The notes beneath the pieces are model-generated. The model ran no database searches and had not been told where the DNA came from. It saw only the letters and a list, made by a program, of their open reading frames with translations. From Mariniphaga sp. (GTDB taxonomy: Bacteria > Bacteroidota > Bacteroidia > Bacteroidales > Prolixibacteraceae), in the NCBI GenBank assembly GCA_025363795.1, contig JANYLE010000185.1, forward strand, positions 1 to 7,457: a stretch of 7,457 bases of DNA, written 5' to 3'. This document shows positions 1 to 6,078 of the stretch, one piece after another (within the stretch, counting starts at the first letter, position 1; each line of letters starts with the position of its first letter). A program made the position numbers and the translations under genes.

Positions 1-1
1 T

Positions 2-1081
2 ACTGTTGTAACAACAGGTCTAACTGTTTCTTATGCAATCGACAACAATACTTATTCGGCAGGGAAACAAAGCTATGGACAGTTTTGGACTTACGCCAAG
101 AGTCTCTTCGGTGTAACACTGGCACCAAATATAGGATTGACTGGGAGTGGTTTGTCCGGAAATATGAAGGTTAATACAGGCTATTTTAGCGCTGAAGGTA
201 TTCCTGTTGTGCCGGTTTACGACTCTGGTGTCAAAGATCCCTATCAACAGGCAACAATCACAGTAAAGGATGCCACGGGAAAGATTGTGGCAACCACAAA
301 AGCGGTGATACCAACATCAGACGAGATTAACTGTGCCAAATGTCACGGGGCCAATGCATTTGATGATATTCTGACGAAGCACGACAAGGCTCACGGAACT
401 AAACTAATGACCAGCAAACCGGTTCTTTGTGCAAGTTGTCATGGTTCACCTGCTCTTGGAACAACGGGACCCGGTAGTTCAGGAAAATACCTGTCGCAAG
501 CAATACATGGCTACCACGCAACAAAAGGCGCAAGTTGTTACGACTGTCACCCGGGTGCAACTACAAAATGTAGCCGAAGCGCACGTCATACTGCTGCCGA
601 TGGCAATTGCACCACTTGTCATGGCACCATGGCCAATGTAGCTTCCACCATCAAAACAGGAAGAATACCCTGGGTTGGTGAACCGAGTTGTGTAAGTTGT
701 CATAAAGGGGTAGCTGGTGTTGACATGGGTACTGCAATTTATAAAACCAGTCATGGTCACGGTAATCTTTACTGTTCGGCTTGTCACGGAAGTCCGCATG
801 CGATGGTTCCTTCTCTTAATGTAAAAGATAACTACCAGGAATTACAATACCAGGGTTCAACACGCCCGGTTAAATCGATTGGCAGCTGTGGTGTTTGCCA
901 CAGAAGCTCCCGGGGTAATTCTGATTTAGGTGATTTTGCTGAGCAGCATGGTGGCGCTTCTCCAAAGACAAAGATGTCTTGCCATACCTGCCATACGGAA
1001 GTTCCTACAGATCAATCCAAATGGCCACATGCTTACCAATGGAAAGATTCCGGAGGAAATCCTGCAGGCGTATCCGACTAA
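2..1081 (+). CDS. Multiheme c-type cytochrome, eight CXXCH sites, N-terminus outside window
   Basis: The frame is open from base 2 to the TAA at 1079-1081 (359 codons), so the true start lies upstream; the internal TTG at 137 should not be taken as the start. Eight heme-attachment motifs are visible: CAKCH, CASCH, CYDCH, CTTCH, CVSCH, CSACH, CGVCH and CHTCH, starting at nucleotides 332, 428, 536, 608, 689, 773, 887 and 980. Many further histidines (for example in AIHGYH and SHGHG) could be distal ligands, so bis-His hemes are plausible. The roughly 110 residues before the first heme lack CXXCH and look beta-rich (YQQATITVKDATGKIVATTK), like the Ig-like N-terminal part of some large multiheme cytochromes. 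Such proteins are exported, receive heme in the periplasm and carry electrons across the envelope. A lone Cys in TTKCSRSARH sits between hemes 3 and 4. No partner gene is in view. The class is certain; the electron donor and acceptor are not known. Confidence 0.93.
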   Translation, partial: TVVTTGLTVSYAIDNNTYSAGKQSYGQFWTYAKSLFGVTLAPNIGLTGSGLSGNMKVNTGYFSAEGIPVVPVYDSGVKDPYQQATITVKDATGKIVATTKAVIPTSDEINCAKCHGANAFDDILTKHDKAHGTKLMTSKPVLCASCHGSPALGTTGPGSSGKYLSQAIHGYHATKGASCYDCHPGATTKCSRSARHTAADGNCTTCHGTMANVASTIKTGRIPWVGEPSCVSCHKGVAGVDMGTAIYKTSHGHGNLYCSACHGSPHAMVPSLNVKDNYQELQYQGSTRPVKSIGSCGVCHRSSRGNSDLGDFAEQHGGASPKTKMSCHTCHTEVPTDQSKWPHAYQWKDSGGNPAGVSD

Positions 1082-1100
1082 TTACACGTTAAATTTGTAA

Positions 1101-1136
1101 AAGGCACCCCGGCAAATTGTCGGGGTGTCTTTGTTT
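1101..1136 (+). terminator. Rho-independent terminator after the cytochrome gene
   Basis: An 11-bp stem (GGCACCCCGGC, 1103-1113, with GTCGGGGTGTC, 1119-1129, including two G-T pairs) encloses the 5-nt loop AAATT and is extended by two A-T pairs. It is followed directly by TTTGTTT. It begins about 20 bp after the cytochrome stop codon, so the cytochrome is very likely the last gene of its transcript. Confidence 0.9.
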
Positions 1137-1502
1137 AAGTTGAAGGAACGAAACAATGATGTATTTTTTATAATGAACTCTGTCGCCGTAATACGGCTGG
1201 AAATTTAAATATTTGGTCTTCCTGTTTACCAAACTTTCAGTGCTCTGCACCTTTACCATTTAATAGCCGCATAACGGCGAGCGTTGGGTGAAACATATTG
1301 AACCATAAAAAGTATAACCTTATCTCGCTGAGAATTCAAGCTATTCTTCCGGAAAAATAAAAATCTCTTTTTATGCTATATAAACCGAAAGCATTACATT
1401 TACAATATAACTGATAGCCGGAGGATCTGTCCATCCAAATTCAGATGCGGTTCGTTCGGGCTTCGTCAGGCGTAAATACAAGTTGCAAACTGTAAACAGA
1501 CC
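1137..1502. other. Intergenic stretch without a supported gene
   Basis: This gap separates the cytochrome terminator from the small membrane protein gene. Its left part holds the inverted repeat listed separately (1172-1289). The right part is AT-rich and has only one weak promoter-like box, TACATTTA at 1395-1402, one base from the TAnnTTTG form used by Bacteroidota, without a convincing -33 element. A start there would give a leader of about 95 nt. A 16-codon frame (1445-1495) ends seven bases before the ATG at 1503, but nothing supports its translation. Confidence 0.6.
1172..1289 (+). repeat. Imperfect inverted repeat with attC-like GTTGGGT end
   Basis: TCGCCGTAATACGGCT (1183-1198) and AGCCGCATAACGGCGA (1265-1280) are complementary at 14 of 16 positions and are separated by 66 nt. 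Each arm is also nearly self-complementary. The interior contains a small hairpin, GTGC-TCT-GCAC (1240-1250). Three bases beyond the right arm lies GTTGGGT (1283-1289), which fits the integron R' core GTTRRRY. The matching left core would be AATGAAC (1172-1178), which keeps only the AAC part of RYYYAAC. The size, about 118 bp, is inside the attC range. It could equally be a dispersed repeat unrelated to integrons, and no integrase gene is in view. Confidence 0.45.
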
Positions 1503-1793
1503 ATGAGAATTGTCAGGAGCTTTTGGATGTTTTATAAAAAACTGGTTATACCCGCTTTATCAATGGCTGCAGCGATCGCTTCCATCGCTTTTTTAAATTC
1601 GGGTAGCTTCTCCTTCAAATGGTTTGGCGTTTCATACATGATTGTAACGCCCTTCTTTCATTTTTACATCTACGAGAACCGGAATCCAAACGAGTATTAT
1701 TTTTATTACAACATGGGATTGAGTAAGCCTATACTGTGGCTGGCAACATTGATCCTTAGTTCATTCGTGGGTTTAATTATTTGTCTGATATGA
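1503..1793 (+). CDS. Small polytopic membrane protein, probable partner of the adjacent ABC ATPase
   Basis: This 96-residue protein has three likely membrane segments, around residues 14-31, 38-57 and 75-96. Between the second and third lies a polar aromatic stretch, ENRNPNEYYFYYNMGLSKP (58-76), that could be the cytoplasmic coupling element touching the ATPase. Its stop overlaps the start of the ABC gene in an ATGA (1790-1793), which implies coupled translation and shared function. There is no signal peptide cleavage site and no catalytic motif. The ATG at 1503 is the first usable start after an in-frame TAA at 1473-1475; the leader has no clear Shine-Dalgarno sequence. It is far shorter than usual ABC permeases, so it either oligomerises, works with a permease encoded elsewhere, or is a reduced remnant. 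The membrane nature is clear; the role is inferred from context. Confidence 0.82.
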   Translation: MRIVRSFWMFYKKLVIPALSMAAAIASIAFLNSGSFSFKWFGVSYMIVTPFFHFYIYENRNPNEYYFYYNMGLSKPILWLATLILSSFVGLIICLI

Positions 1794-2452
1794 GCTGTTT
1801 ACATGTTGATAGCGTTATCAAAAGCTTTGGGTCAAATCAGGTCCTCACCGATATTTACCTTTCCTGTACGAAAGGTGAAATTGTGGGATTGCTTGGCAGG
1901 AATGGTTCGGGAAAATCGACGCTGTTAAAGATCATTTTTGGTTCAATGTCGGCGGATGCCAAATTTGTCAGGATTGGTAATGAACTTATAAACGGACTTT
2001 ACGATAACAGAAAGCTGGTTAACTATCTGCCACAGCACAGTTGCATGCCAAATCATTTAAAGGTAAGCACCATTATATCCCTCTTTTGCGACAAGCGAAA
2101 TGCCGCTTTAATTATTGCAAATGAACATATAAAGCCATTACTCAGTAAACGTTCAAAACAGCTTTCAGGCGGAGAGAAACGACTTGTCGAAATCTTTATG
2201 CTCATCCATTCCGATGCAAAGTATATCCTGATTGATGAGCCTTTCAATGGCATTGACCCTCTTTTGAAGGAGGAAATAAAAAGCATAATCAGAATACATT
2301 CCGCGACAAAAGGATTTATTGTAACGGACCATGATTACATGAATATTCTGGATATTGCGACAAGAATACTATTGCTTCACGACGGCGGCACAAAGGCCAT
2401 TGCAAAAAAAGAGGATCTTTACTATTGGGGATATGTTGCGGAGAATTTCTGA
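1790..2452 (+). CDS. ABC transporter ATP-binding protein
   Basis: This 220-residue single nucleotide-binding domain has every canonical motif: Walker A GRNGSGKST (residues 36-44), Q-loop Gln82 in YLPQHS, signature LSGGE (125-129), Walker B YILIDE (145-150), D-loop GIDP (154-157) and switch His181 in TDHD. It should therefore hydrolyse ATP as a dimer on the cytoplasmic face. The ATG at 1790 is preferred over the in-frame TTG at 1781 because it forms an ATGA overlap with the preceding membrane protein gene and places the usual first strand (LHVDSVIKSF) directly at the N-terminus. Length and layout resemble compact LptB- or export-type ATPases, but the substrate cannot be read from the sequence. 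No terminator is apparent after the gene, and no larger permease gene follows. Confidence in the family is very high, in the substrate none. Confidence 0.96.
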   Translation: MSCLHVDSVIKSFGSNQVLTDIYLSCTKGEIVGLLGRNGSGKSTLLKIIFGSMSADAKFVRIGNELINGLYDNRKLVNYLPQHSCMPNHLKVSTIISLFCDKRNAALIIANEHIKPLLSKRSKQLSGGEKRLVEIFMLIHSDAKYILIDEPFNGIDPLLKEEIKSIIRIHSATKGFIVTDHDYMNILDIATRILLLHDGGTKAIAKKEDLYYWGYVAENF

Positions 2453-2594
2453 TGCATTGTTGTCCGTAGTTTTCAATTGAAAATAGATCATGCTTTAAAT
2501 TATCGGAGGATCGCTCAAGAGAAAACTTAGTCCTTATCTGAATAAAAAATACTCAAATAAATTATTTATGAGTGATTTGTGATTTGATTATCGT

Positions 2595-2602
2595 TATTTT
2601 TG
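2595..2602 (+). promoter_or_regulatory. Bacteroidota-type -7 box for the lipoprotein gene
   Basis: TATTTTTG matches the TAnnTTTG -7 consensus exactly, 48 bp before the ATG at 2651. A TTTG at 2576-2579 is the nearest -33 candidate, but the spacing of about 15 nt is shorter than usual. The following leader is AT-rich and lacks a Shine-Dalgarno sequence, as is common in this phylum. Confidence 0.55.
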
Positions 2603-2650
2603 CAACATAAGCCTAAAGATATCAAACAATTTACCTAAAAATCTATTGTT

Positions 2651-3874
2651 ATGAAAAGTAAAACCCTGAATCTTGTTTGTTTAGCTCTTTTATCTTTGAT
2701 CGTTTTCTCCTGCACAAAAGAAATCCGGATCGTTCCAATAACAGATGTAGCGCTGTCCAAGACTTCTCTGTTAATAAATGTTGGGTCAAATGACACCCTT
2801 AAGGCTGTAATCAGCCCTTTGGATGCAACCAGCGCTACTATTCAATGGACTTCAGACAATCCAGCCATTGCCACGATAAGTACAGCGGGTGTAGTTACCG
2901 GAGTAGCTCCCGGTAATGCTACGATTACGGCAACAACTGCCGATGGGAAAATCACCACTACTTGCGCTGTAAATACAATTAAATGGACAATCTACAAACC
3001 AAATCTTAGTTTTACTGATTATCAACGCAATTGTATTGTTGCTGATGCGGAGGGAAATATTTGGTGTGGCTCAGCTGATTTAAATAAATTTGATGGTACA
3101 AGTTGGACGACCTACCTGCAAGGTTATGGAATAAGCGCCATGGCCATCGATGCTCAGGGGAATAAATGGTTTGGAACATATGGCAGTGGTGTATTTAAAT
3201 TTGATGGTACAAACTGGACCAATTACACTGCAGAGAATAGTGGATTGACCGATAATACGATCAACAGAAACGCCATTGCTGCCGATTCACAGGGAAATGT
3301 ATGGTTTGGCACTGCAAGTCGCGTAACATCGAGAGGGACCGGTGTTTCAAAATTTGATGGCACCAAATGGACTACCTACAATTCAGACAACGGTTTACTA
3401 TATAATCTTGTTCTTTCAATTGCTTCAGATGCACAGGGAAACAAATGGTTTACTACAGGTAAAGGGATATCGAAATTTGACGGCATCACCTGGACTTCTT
3501 ATACTTCCTTAAATACAAACAATGAATTAGTCGGTGCAGTTGGTCCAATGACCATTGATGCTCAGGGAAATAAATGGTTTGGAACTTACCTGGGTATATT
3601 AAAATTTGATGGAACGAACTGGACAACCTACACTACATCAAACAGCGGATCGGCTTTCAATGATATCTCTTCCATGGCCATTGATGCAAAAGGTAATAAA
3701 TGGTTCTGCTCTTTTCTTACTGTATCAAAATTTGATGGCATTAACTGGACAAACTACAGAAACAGCATTGGTTTGGATTATAATGTTAAGTACATGGCCA
3801 TTGATCTACAGGGGAACAAATGGTTTTGGAACGGTCTTGGATTATATAAATTGGAGGATGGATCAATAAATTAG
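2651..3874 (+). CDS. Lipoprotein with BIG2 Ig-like domain and seven-blade beta-propeller
   Basis: The 407-residue product starts with a signal peptide and a lipobox ending in Cys21 (LIVFSC), so it should be lipid-anchored. Residues about 30-108 form a bacterial Ig-like (BIG2-type) domain, with the typical pattern ITDVALSKTSLLI, WTSDNPAIATIS and GVVTGVAPGNATITAT. Seven repeats follow, from about residue 131 to the end, with the consensus I-D-A-Q-G-N-K-W-F-G-T, then K-F-D-G-T-N-W-T-T-Y. This is the pattern of the two-component-regulator propeller family. The last repeat lacks the WTxY strand, but KWTIY at 111-115, before the first repeat, can supply it and close the ring. The Ig-like domain would lift the propeller off the membrane for binding a protein or glycan; no kinase or enzyme domain is attached. 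The hydrolase gene starts 39 bp downstream with no terminator between, so co-transcription is possible. The fold is confident, the ligand unknown. Confidence 0.92.
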   Translation: MKSKTLNLVCLALLSLIVFSCTKEIRIVPITDVALSKTSLLINVGSNDTLKAVISPLDATSATIQWTSDNPAIATISTAGVVTGVAPGNATITATTADGKITTTCAVNTIKWTIYKPNLSFTDYQRNCIVADAEGNIWCGSADLNKFDGTSWTTYLQGYGISAMAIDAQGNKWFGTYGSGVFKFDGTNWTNYTAENSGLTDNTINRNAIAADSQGNVWFGTASRVTSRGTGVSKFDGTKWTTYNSDNGLLYNLVLSIASDAQGNKWFTTGKGISKFDGITWTSYTSLNTNNELVGAVGPMTIDAQGNKWFGTYLGILKFDGTNWTTYTTSNSGSAFNDISSMAIDAKGNKWFCSFLTVSKFDGINWTNYRNSIGLDYNVKYMAIDLQGNKWFWNGLGLYKLEDGSIN

Positions 3875-3903
3875 GAGATACAATACCAAATAATAATTTA
3901 AAC

Positions 3904-3909
3904 AGGAAA
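3904..3909 (+). promoter_or_regulatory. Ribosome binding site of the serine hydrolase gene
   Basis: AGGAAA lies four bases before the ATG at 3914. It is the only clear purine-rich site in front of a gene in this window and supports that start over later in-frame ATGs. Confidence 0.5.
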
Positions 3910-3913
3910 TAAC

Positions 3914-5494
3914 ATGCAGCGGATTACCCAATTTCGAAATCGTTTGATCCCTTTTGCCTTTTTAATGGTTGGCTGCCTGGCCGTCAATGCACAAGTCATT
4001 ACTTCAGCCGGAATCGACAGTCTTGTTGAAAGAACCCTCACAACATTCAACGTTCCGGGTATTGCCGTGGCAGTTGTGAAGGATAACCAGGTCATTCTTG
4101 CCAAAGGATACGGTGTTCGCTCGCTGAATACAAAACAAAAAGTGGATGAAAATACCTTGTTTGGTATCGCATCCAACAGCAAGGCATTTACCACAACTGC
4201 CCTGGGCATATTGGTCGATGAAAAGAAGCTGTCGTGGGACGATAAAGTGACCGACTACATCCCTGAATTCAGACTGTATAATCCCTACGTTACGGAAGAG
4301 TTCACAATCAGGGACCTGCTCACACACCGGAGTGGTTTAGGTTTAGGGGCGGGCGACCTTATGATCTGGCCCGGCAGGAACAATTTCACAACAAAGGACA
4401 TCATTCATAACATCCGTTTTTTAAAACCTGTTTCAGGGTTCCGGACCAAATACGATTACGATAACCTGCTCTATATTGTGGCCGGAGAAGTGATTGCAAG
4501 GGTTTCCGGGATGAGCTGGGAAAACTTTATCGAAACACGGATCATGCAACCGCTGAATATGACCCACAGTGCGGCATCTTACAGTCGTTTAAAAGACACC
4601 TCCAATGTGATTGCCCCTCATGCGCCTGTGAACGGGAAGGTACAGGTGGTTGCGCGCGATTTTAATGACGCGTTCAACGCGGCGGCAGGCGTCAACACGA
4701 ATCTCACCGACATGTGCAAATGGATCATCATGCAGCTGAACAATGGCAAATATGGCGAAGGACTCAGCCAGCAGCTTCTCAGCAAGGAAGTTCACCGGGC
4801 CATGTGGGCGCCACATACCATTATCCAGGTTGGTGATTCAACAGCTTATCATACCCATTTCGCCGCCTATGGATTGGGTTGGTCGTTAAGTGATGTGATG
4901 GGCTATAAACAGGTGGGGCATACGGGTGCACTGGCAGGCATTTATACACAGGTAACACTGATCCCCGAACTGAAACTGGGCATTATTGTATTTACAAACC
5001 AGCAATCGGGAGCCGCATTTAGCGCGATTACAAATACAATCAAGGACAGTTATTTTGGGATAAAAGGGATCGACCGGGTCAAACAATATGCTGAGGGTTC
5101 TGCCAAAAGTGAAGAAAACGCCCGAAAGATAACCGATGACATCTGGAAAGAGATTGACAAACAACAAAAAAGTGCAACTGCCAAAACAGCTATAACCCAA
5201 TTCACAGGTACGTATGCTGATAAATGGTTTGGCGATGTGATCGTTTCGGTAAAGAATGGCAAGCTCTGGTTTGATTCAAAAAGATCCCCGACACTCACGG
5301 GCGAATTGCTGGCTTACAAAGGCAATACGTTTGTCGTGAAGTGGAACGACCGGAGCATGGATGCTGATGCGTATGTCATGTTTGATCTTGACAATACGGG
5401 CAAAGCATCGGGCATGAAGATGAAAGCGATATCGCCGTTAACCGATTTTAGTTTTGACTTCCAGGATTTGGATTTTACACGTTCGGCCCTGTAG
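3914..5494 (+). CDS. Secreted serine hydrolase of the class C beta-lactamase/penicillin-binding protein family
   Basis: This 526-residue protein has an N-terminal signal peptide (hydrophobic from about Leu11, likely cleaved after VNA at 26). The beta-lactamase-type catalytic domain spans about residues 30-385. The nucleophile motif is SNSK (Ser87, Lys90), the second motif YDN (Tyr182, Asn184) and the third HTG (336-338). LLTHRSGL (135-142) and GLGWSLSDV are further hallmarks. A C-terminal domain (about 425-522, starting FTGTYADKWFGDVIVSVKNG) resembles the DUF3471-type module often fused to these enzymes. Family members act as D-aminopeptidases, DD-peptidases, esterases or amidases, rarely as true beta-lactamases, so the substrate stays open. 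It would act in the periplasm or outside the cell. It follows the propeller lipoprotein by 39 bp. Oddly, the final codons and the TAG stop lie inside an 18-bp repeat that leads into a palindrome, so the natural C-terminus may have been altered by repeat insertion. Confidence 0.94.
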   Translation: MQRITQFRNRLIPFAFLMVGCLAVNAQVITSAGIDSLVERTLTTFNVPGIAVAVVKDNQVILAKGYGVRSLNTKQKVDENTLFGIASNSKAFTTTALGILVDEKKLSWDDKVTDYIPEFRLYNPYVTEEFTIRDLLTHRSGLGLGAGDLMIWPGRNNFTTKDIIHNIRFLKPVSGFRTKYDYDNLLYIVAGEVIARVSGMSWENFIETRIMQPLNMTHSAASYSRLKDTSNVIAPHAPVNGKVQVVARDFNDAFNAAAGVNTNLTDMCKWIIMQLNNGKYGEGLSQQLLSKEVHRAMWAPHTIIQVGDSTAYHTHFAAYGLGWSLSDVMGYKQVGHTGALAGIYTQVTLIPELKLGIIVFTNQQSGAAFSAITNTIKDSYFGIKGIDRVKQYAEGSAKSEENARKITDDIWKEIDKQQKSATAKTAITQFTGTYADKWFGDVIVSVKNGKLWFDSKRSPTLTGELLAYKGNTFVVKWNDRSMDADAYVMFDLDNTGKASGMKMKAISPLTDFSFDFQDLDFTRSAL

Positions 5495-5520
5495 AGACGC
5501 ACGGCCCTGTAGAGACGCAC
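5485..5520 (+). repeat. Two perfect tandem copies of an 18-bp repeat
   Basis: GGCCCTGTAGAGACGCAC occurs at 5485-5502 and again at 5503-5520 without a mismatch. The first copy contains the hydrolase stop codon (TAG, 5492-5494). The second copy forms the left half of the following palindrome, so the two features overlap. Confidence 0.95.
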
Positions 5521-5537
5521 GGCCGTGCGTCTCTACA
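5508..5537. repeat. 30-bp perfect palindrome, REP-like element
   Basis: The half site TGTAGAGACGCACGG (5508-5522) is followed at once by its exact reverse complement (5523-5537). Transcribed RNA or single-stranded DNA would form a very stable hairpin. From memory, GTAGAGACGCAC-type palindromes are dispersed repeats in Bacteroidota, comparable to REP elements moved by IS200-like (RAYT) transposases; that is recollection, not a search. It lies 14 bp after the hydrolase stop codon and may protect or end that mRNA, although no T-tract follows. In either orientation it would also act on the convergent transcript. Confidence 0.9.
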
Positions 5538-5658
5538 ACCCGCATACCCGCATAACTGCCAATTTCCTGGCATTTTGGGTCCCGCGATTTGGCTGCGCCG
5601 ATCTTCGGTTGTAATCGCATTGAAAATTAGGTGATTAAAAATCGCCTGACCCGGCTGA

Positions 5659-5919
5659 CTTAACACTATCGGAAGATTCCTGAACACTATTGCAAAATAC
5701 CTGAACACTATCGAAAGATTCCTGAACACTATTGCAAAATACCTGAGCACTATCGAAAGATACCTGAACACTATTGCAAAATACCTTAACACTATCGGAA
5801 GATTCCTGAGCACTATTGCAAAATACCTGAGCACTATCGGAAGATTCCTGAACACTATTGCAAAATACCTGAACACTATCGAAAGATTCCTGAGCACCAT
5901 TGCAAAATACCTGAGCACG
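5659..5919. repeat. Tandem array of a 42-bp unit made of two alternating 21-bp half units
   Basis: Twelve 21-bp half units run without a gap from 5659 to 5910, followed by nine bases of a thirteenth. Odd units contain ACTATCGAAAGATTC or a close variant (ATCGGAAG; GATAC in the fifth). Even units contain ACTATTGCAAAATAC, with one change in the twelfth. The two types alternate strictly, so the amplified unit is 42 bp and the halves are an older duplication. Variation is mostly at fixed positions (CTGAAC, CTGAGC or CTTAAC at the start of each unit). Because 21 is a multiple of three, long open frames exist on both strands, including a GTG-initiated minus-strand frame at 5475-5939 that reads as seven-residue hydrophobic repeats. 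It lacks a proper start and runs through the palindrome, so it is not called as a gene. Confidence 0.97.
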
Positions 5920-5974
5920 CCCCAGACTTTACAGATCACACCTGGTTGCTGACAACTCCCTTGTCTTCAATGCA

Positions 5975-6014
5975 AAATTCCCTGTTCGGATTGCACATCG
6001 CCGACAGGGAATTT
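5975..6014 (-). terminator. Bulged hairpin, possible terminator of the minus-strand hypothetical gene
   Basis: AAATTCCCTGTTCGG (5975-5989) pairs with CCGACAGGGAATTT (6001-6014) over 14 bp with a single bulged base and an 11-nt loop. It lies 65 bp beyond the stop codon of the gene on the minus strand. Read on that strand, the outer end of the stem runs into TTTT and then GC, a short T-tract only. It may instead stabilise the 3' end or belong to the surrounding repeat DNA. Confidence 0.55.
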
Positions 6015-6078
6015 CCGGTTGTTATAAGGTTGATTCCGGACGCAAGGTTCAGGAAATCTTACCGCTTGTTATGATTGC

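Noticed and set aside
137..1081. TTG at 137 as the start of the cytochrome
   Set aside because: The frame is open to the left edge with plausible protein sequence before the TTG, and there is no signal peptide at this point, so the gene starts outside the window.
1445..1495. Sixteen-codon leader peptide before the membrane protein gene
   Set aside because: No ribosome binding site, no distinctive codon pattern and no attenuator structure were found.
3606..3869. Second plus-strand frame of 87 codons inside the propeller gene
   Set aside because: It is a shadow of the repeated propeller sequence in another frame and has no family resemblance.
5557..5576. Small hairpin with TTTT as terminator of the serine hydrolase gene
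   Set aside because: The stem TGCCA/TGGCA has only five base pairs; the stronger palindrome just upstream is more likely to shape the transcript end.
5659..5919. CRISPR array
   Set aside because: The units are contiguous 21/42-bp repeats with no variable spacers, and no cas genes are nearby.
5475..5939. Minus-strand frame of 154 codons through the tandem array and palindrome
   Set aside because: It starts with GTG and has no ribosome binding site. It consists of direct translation of 21-bp repeats and continues into the palindrome and the hydrolase end. Substitutions between copies are not preferentially silent.
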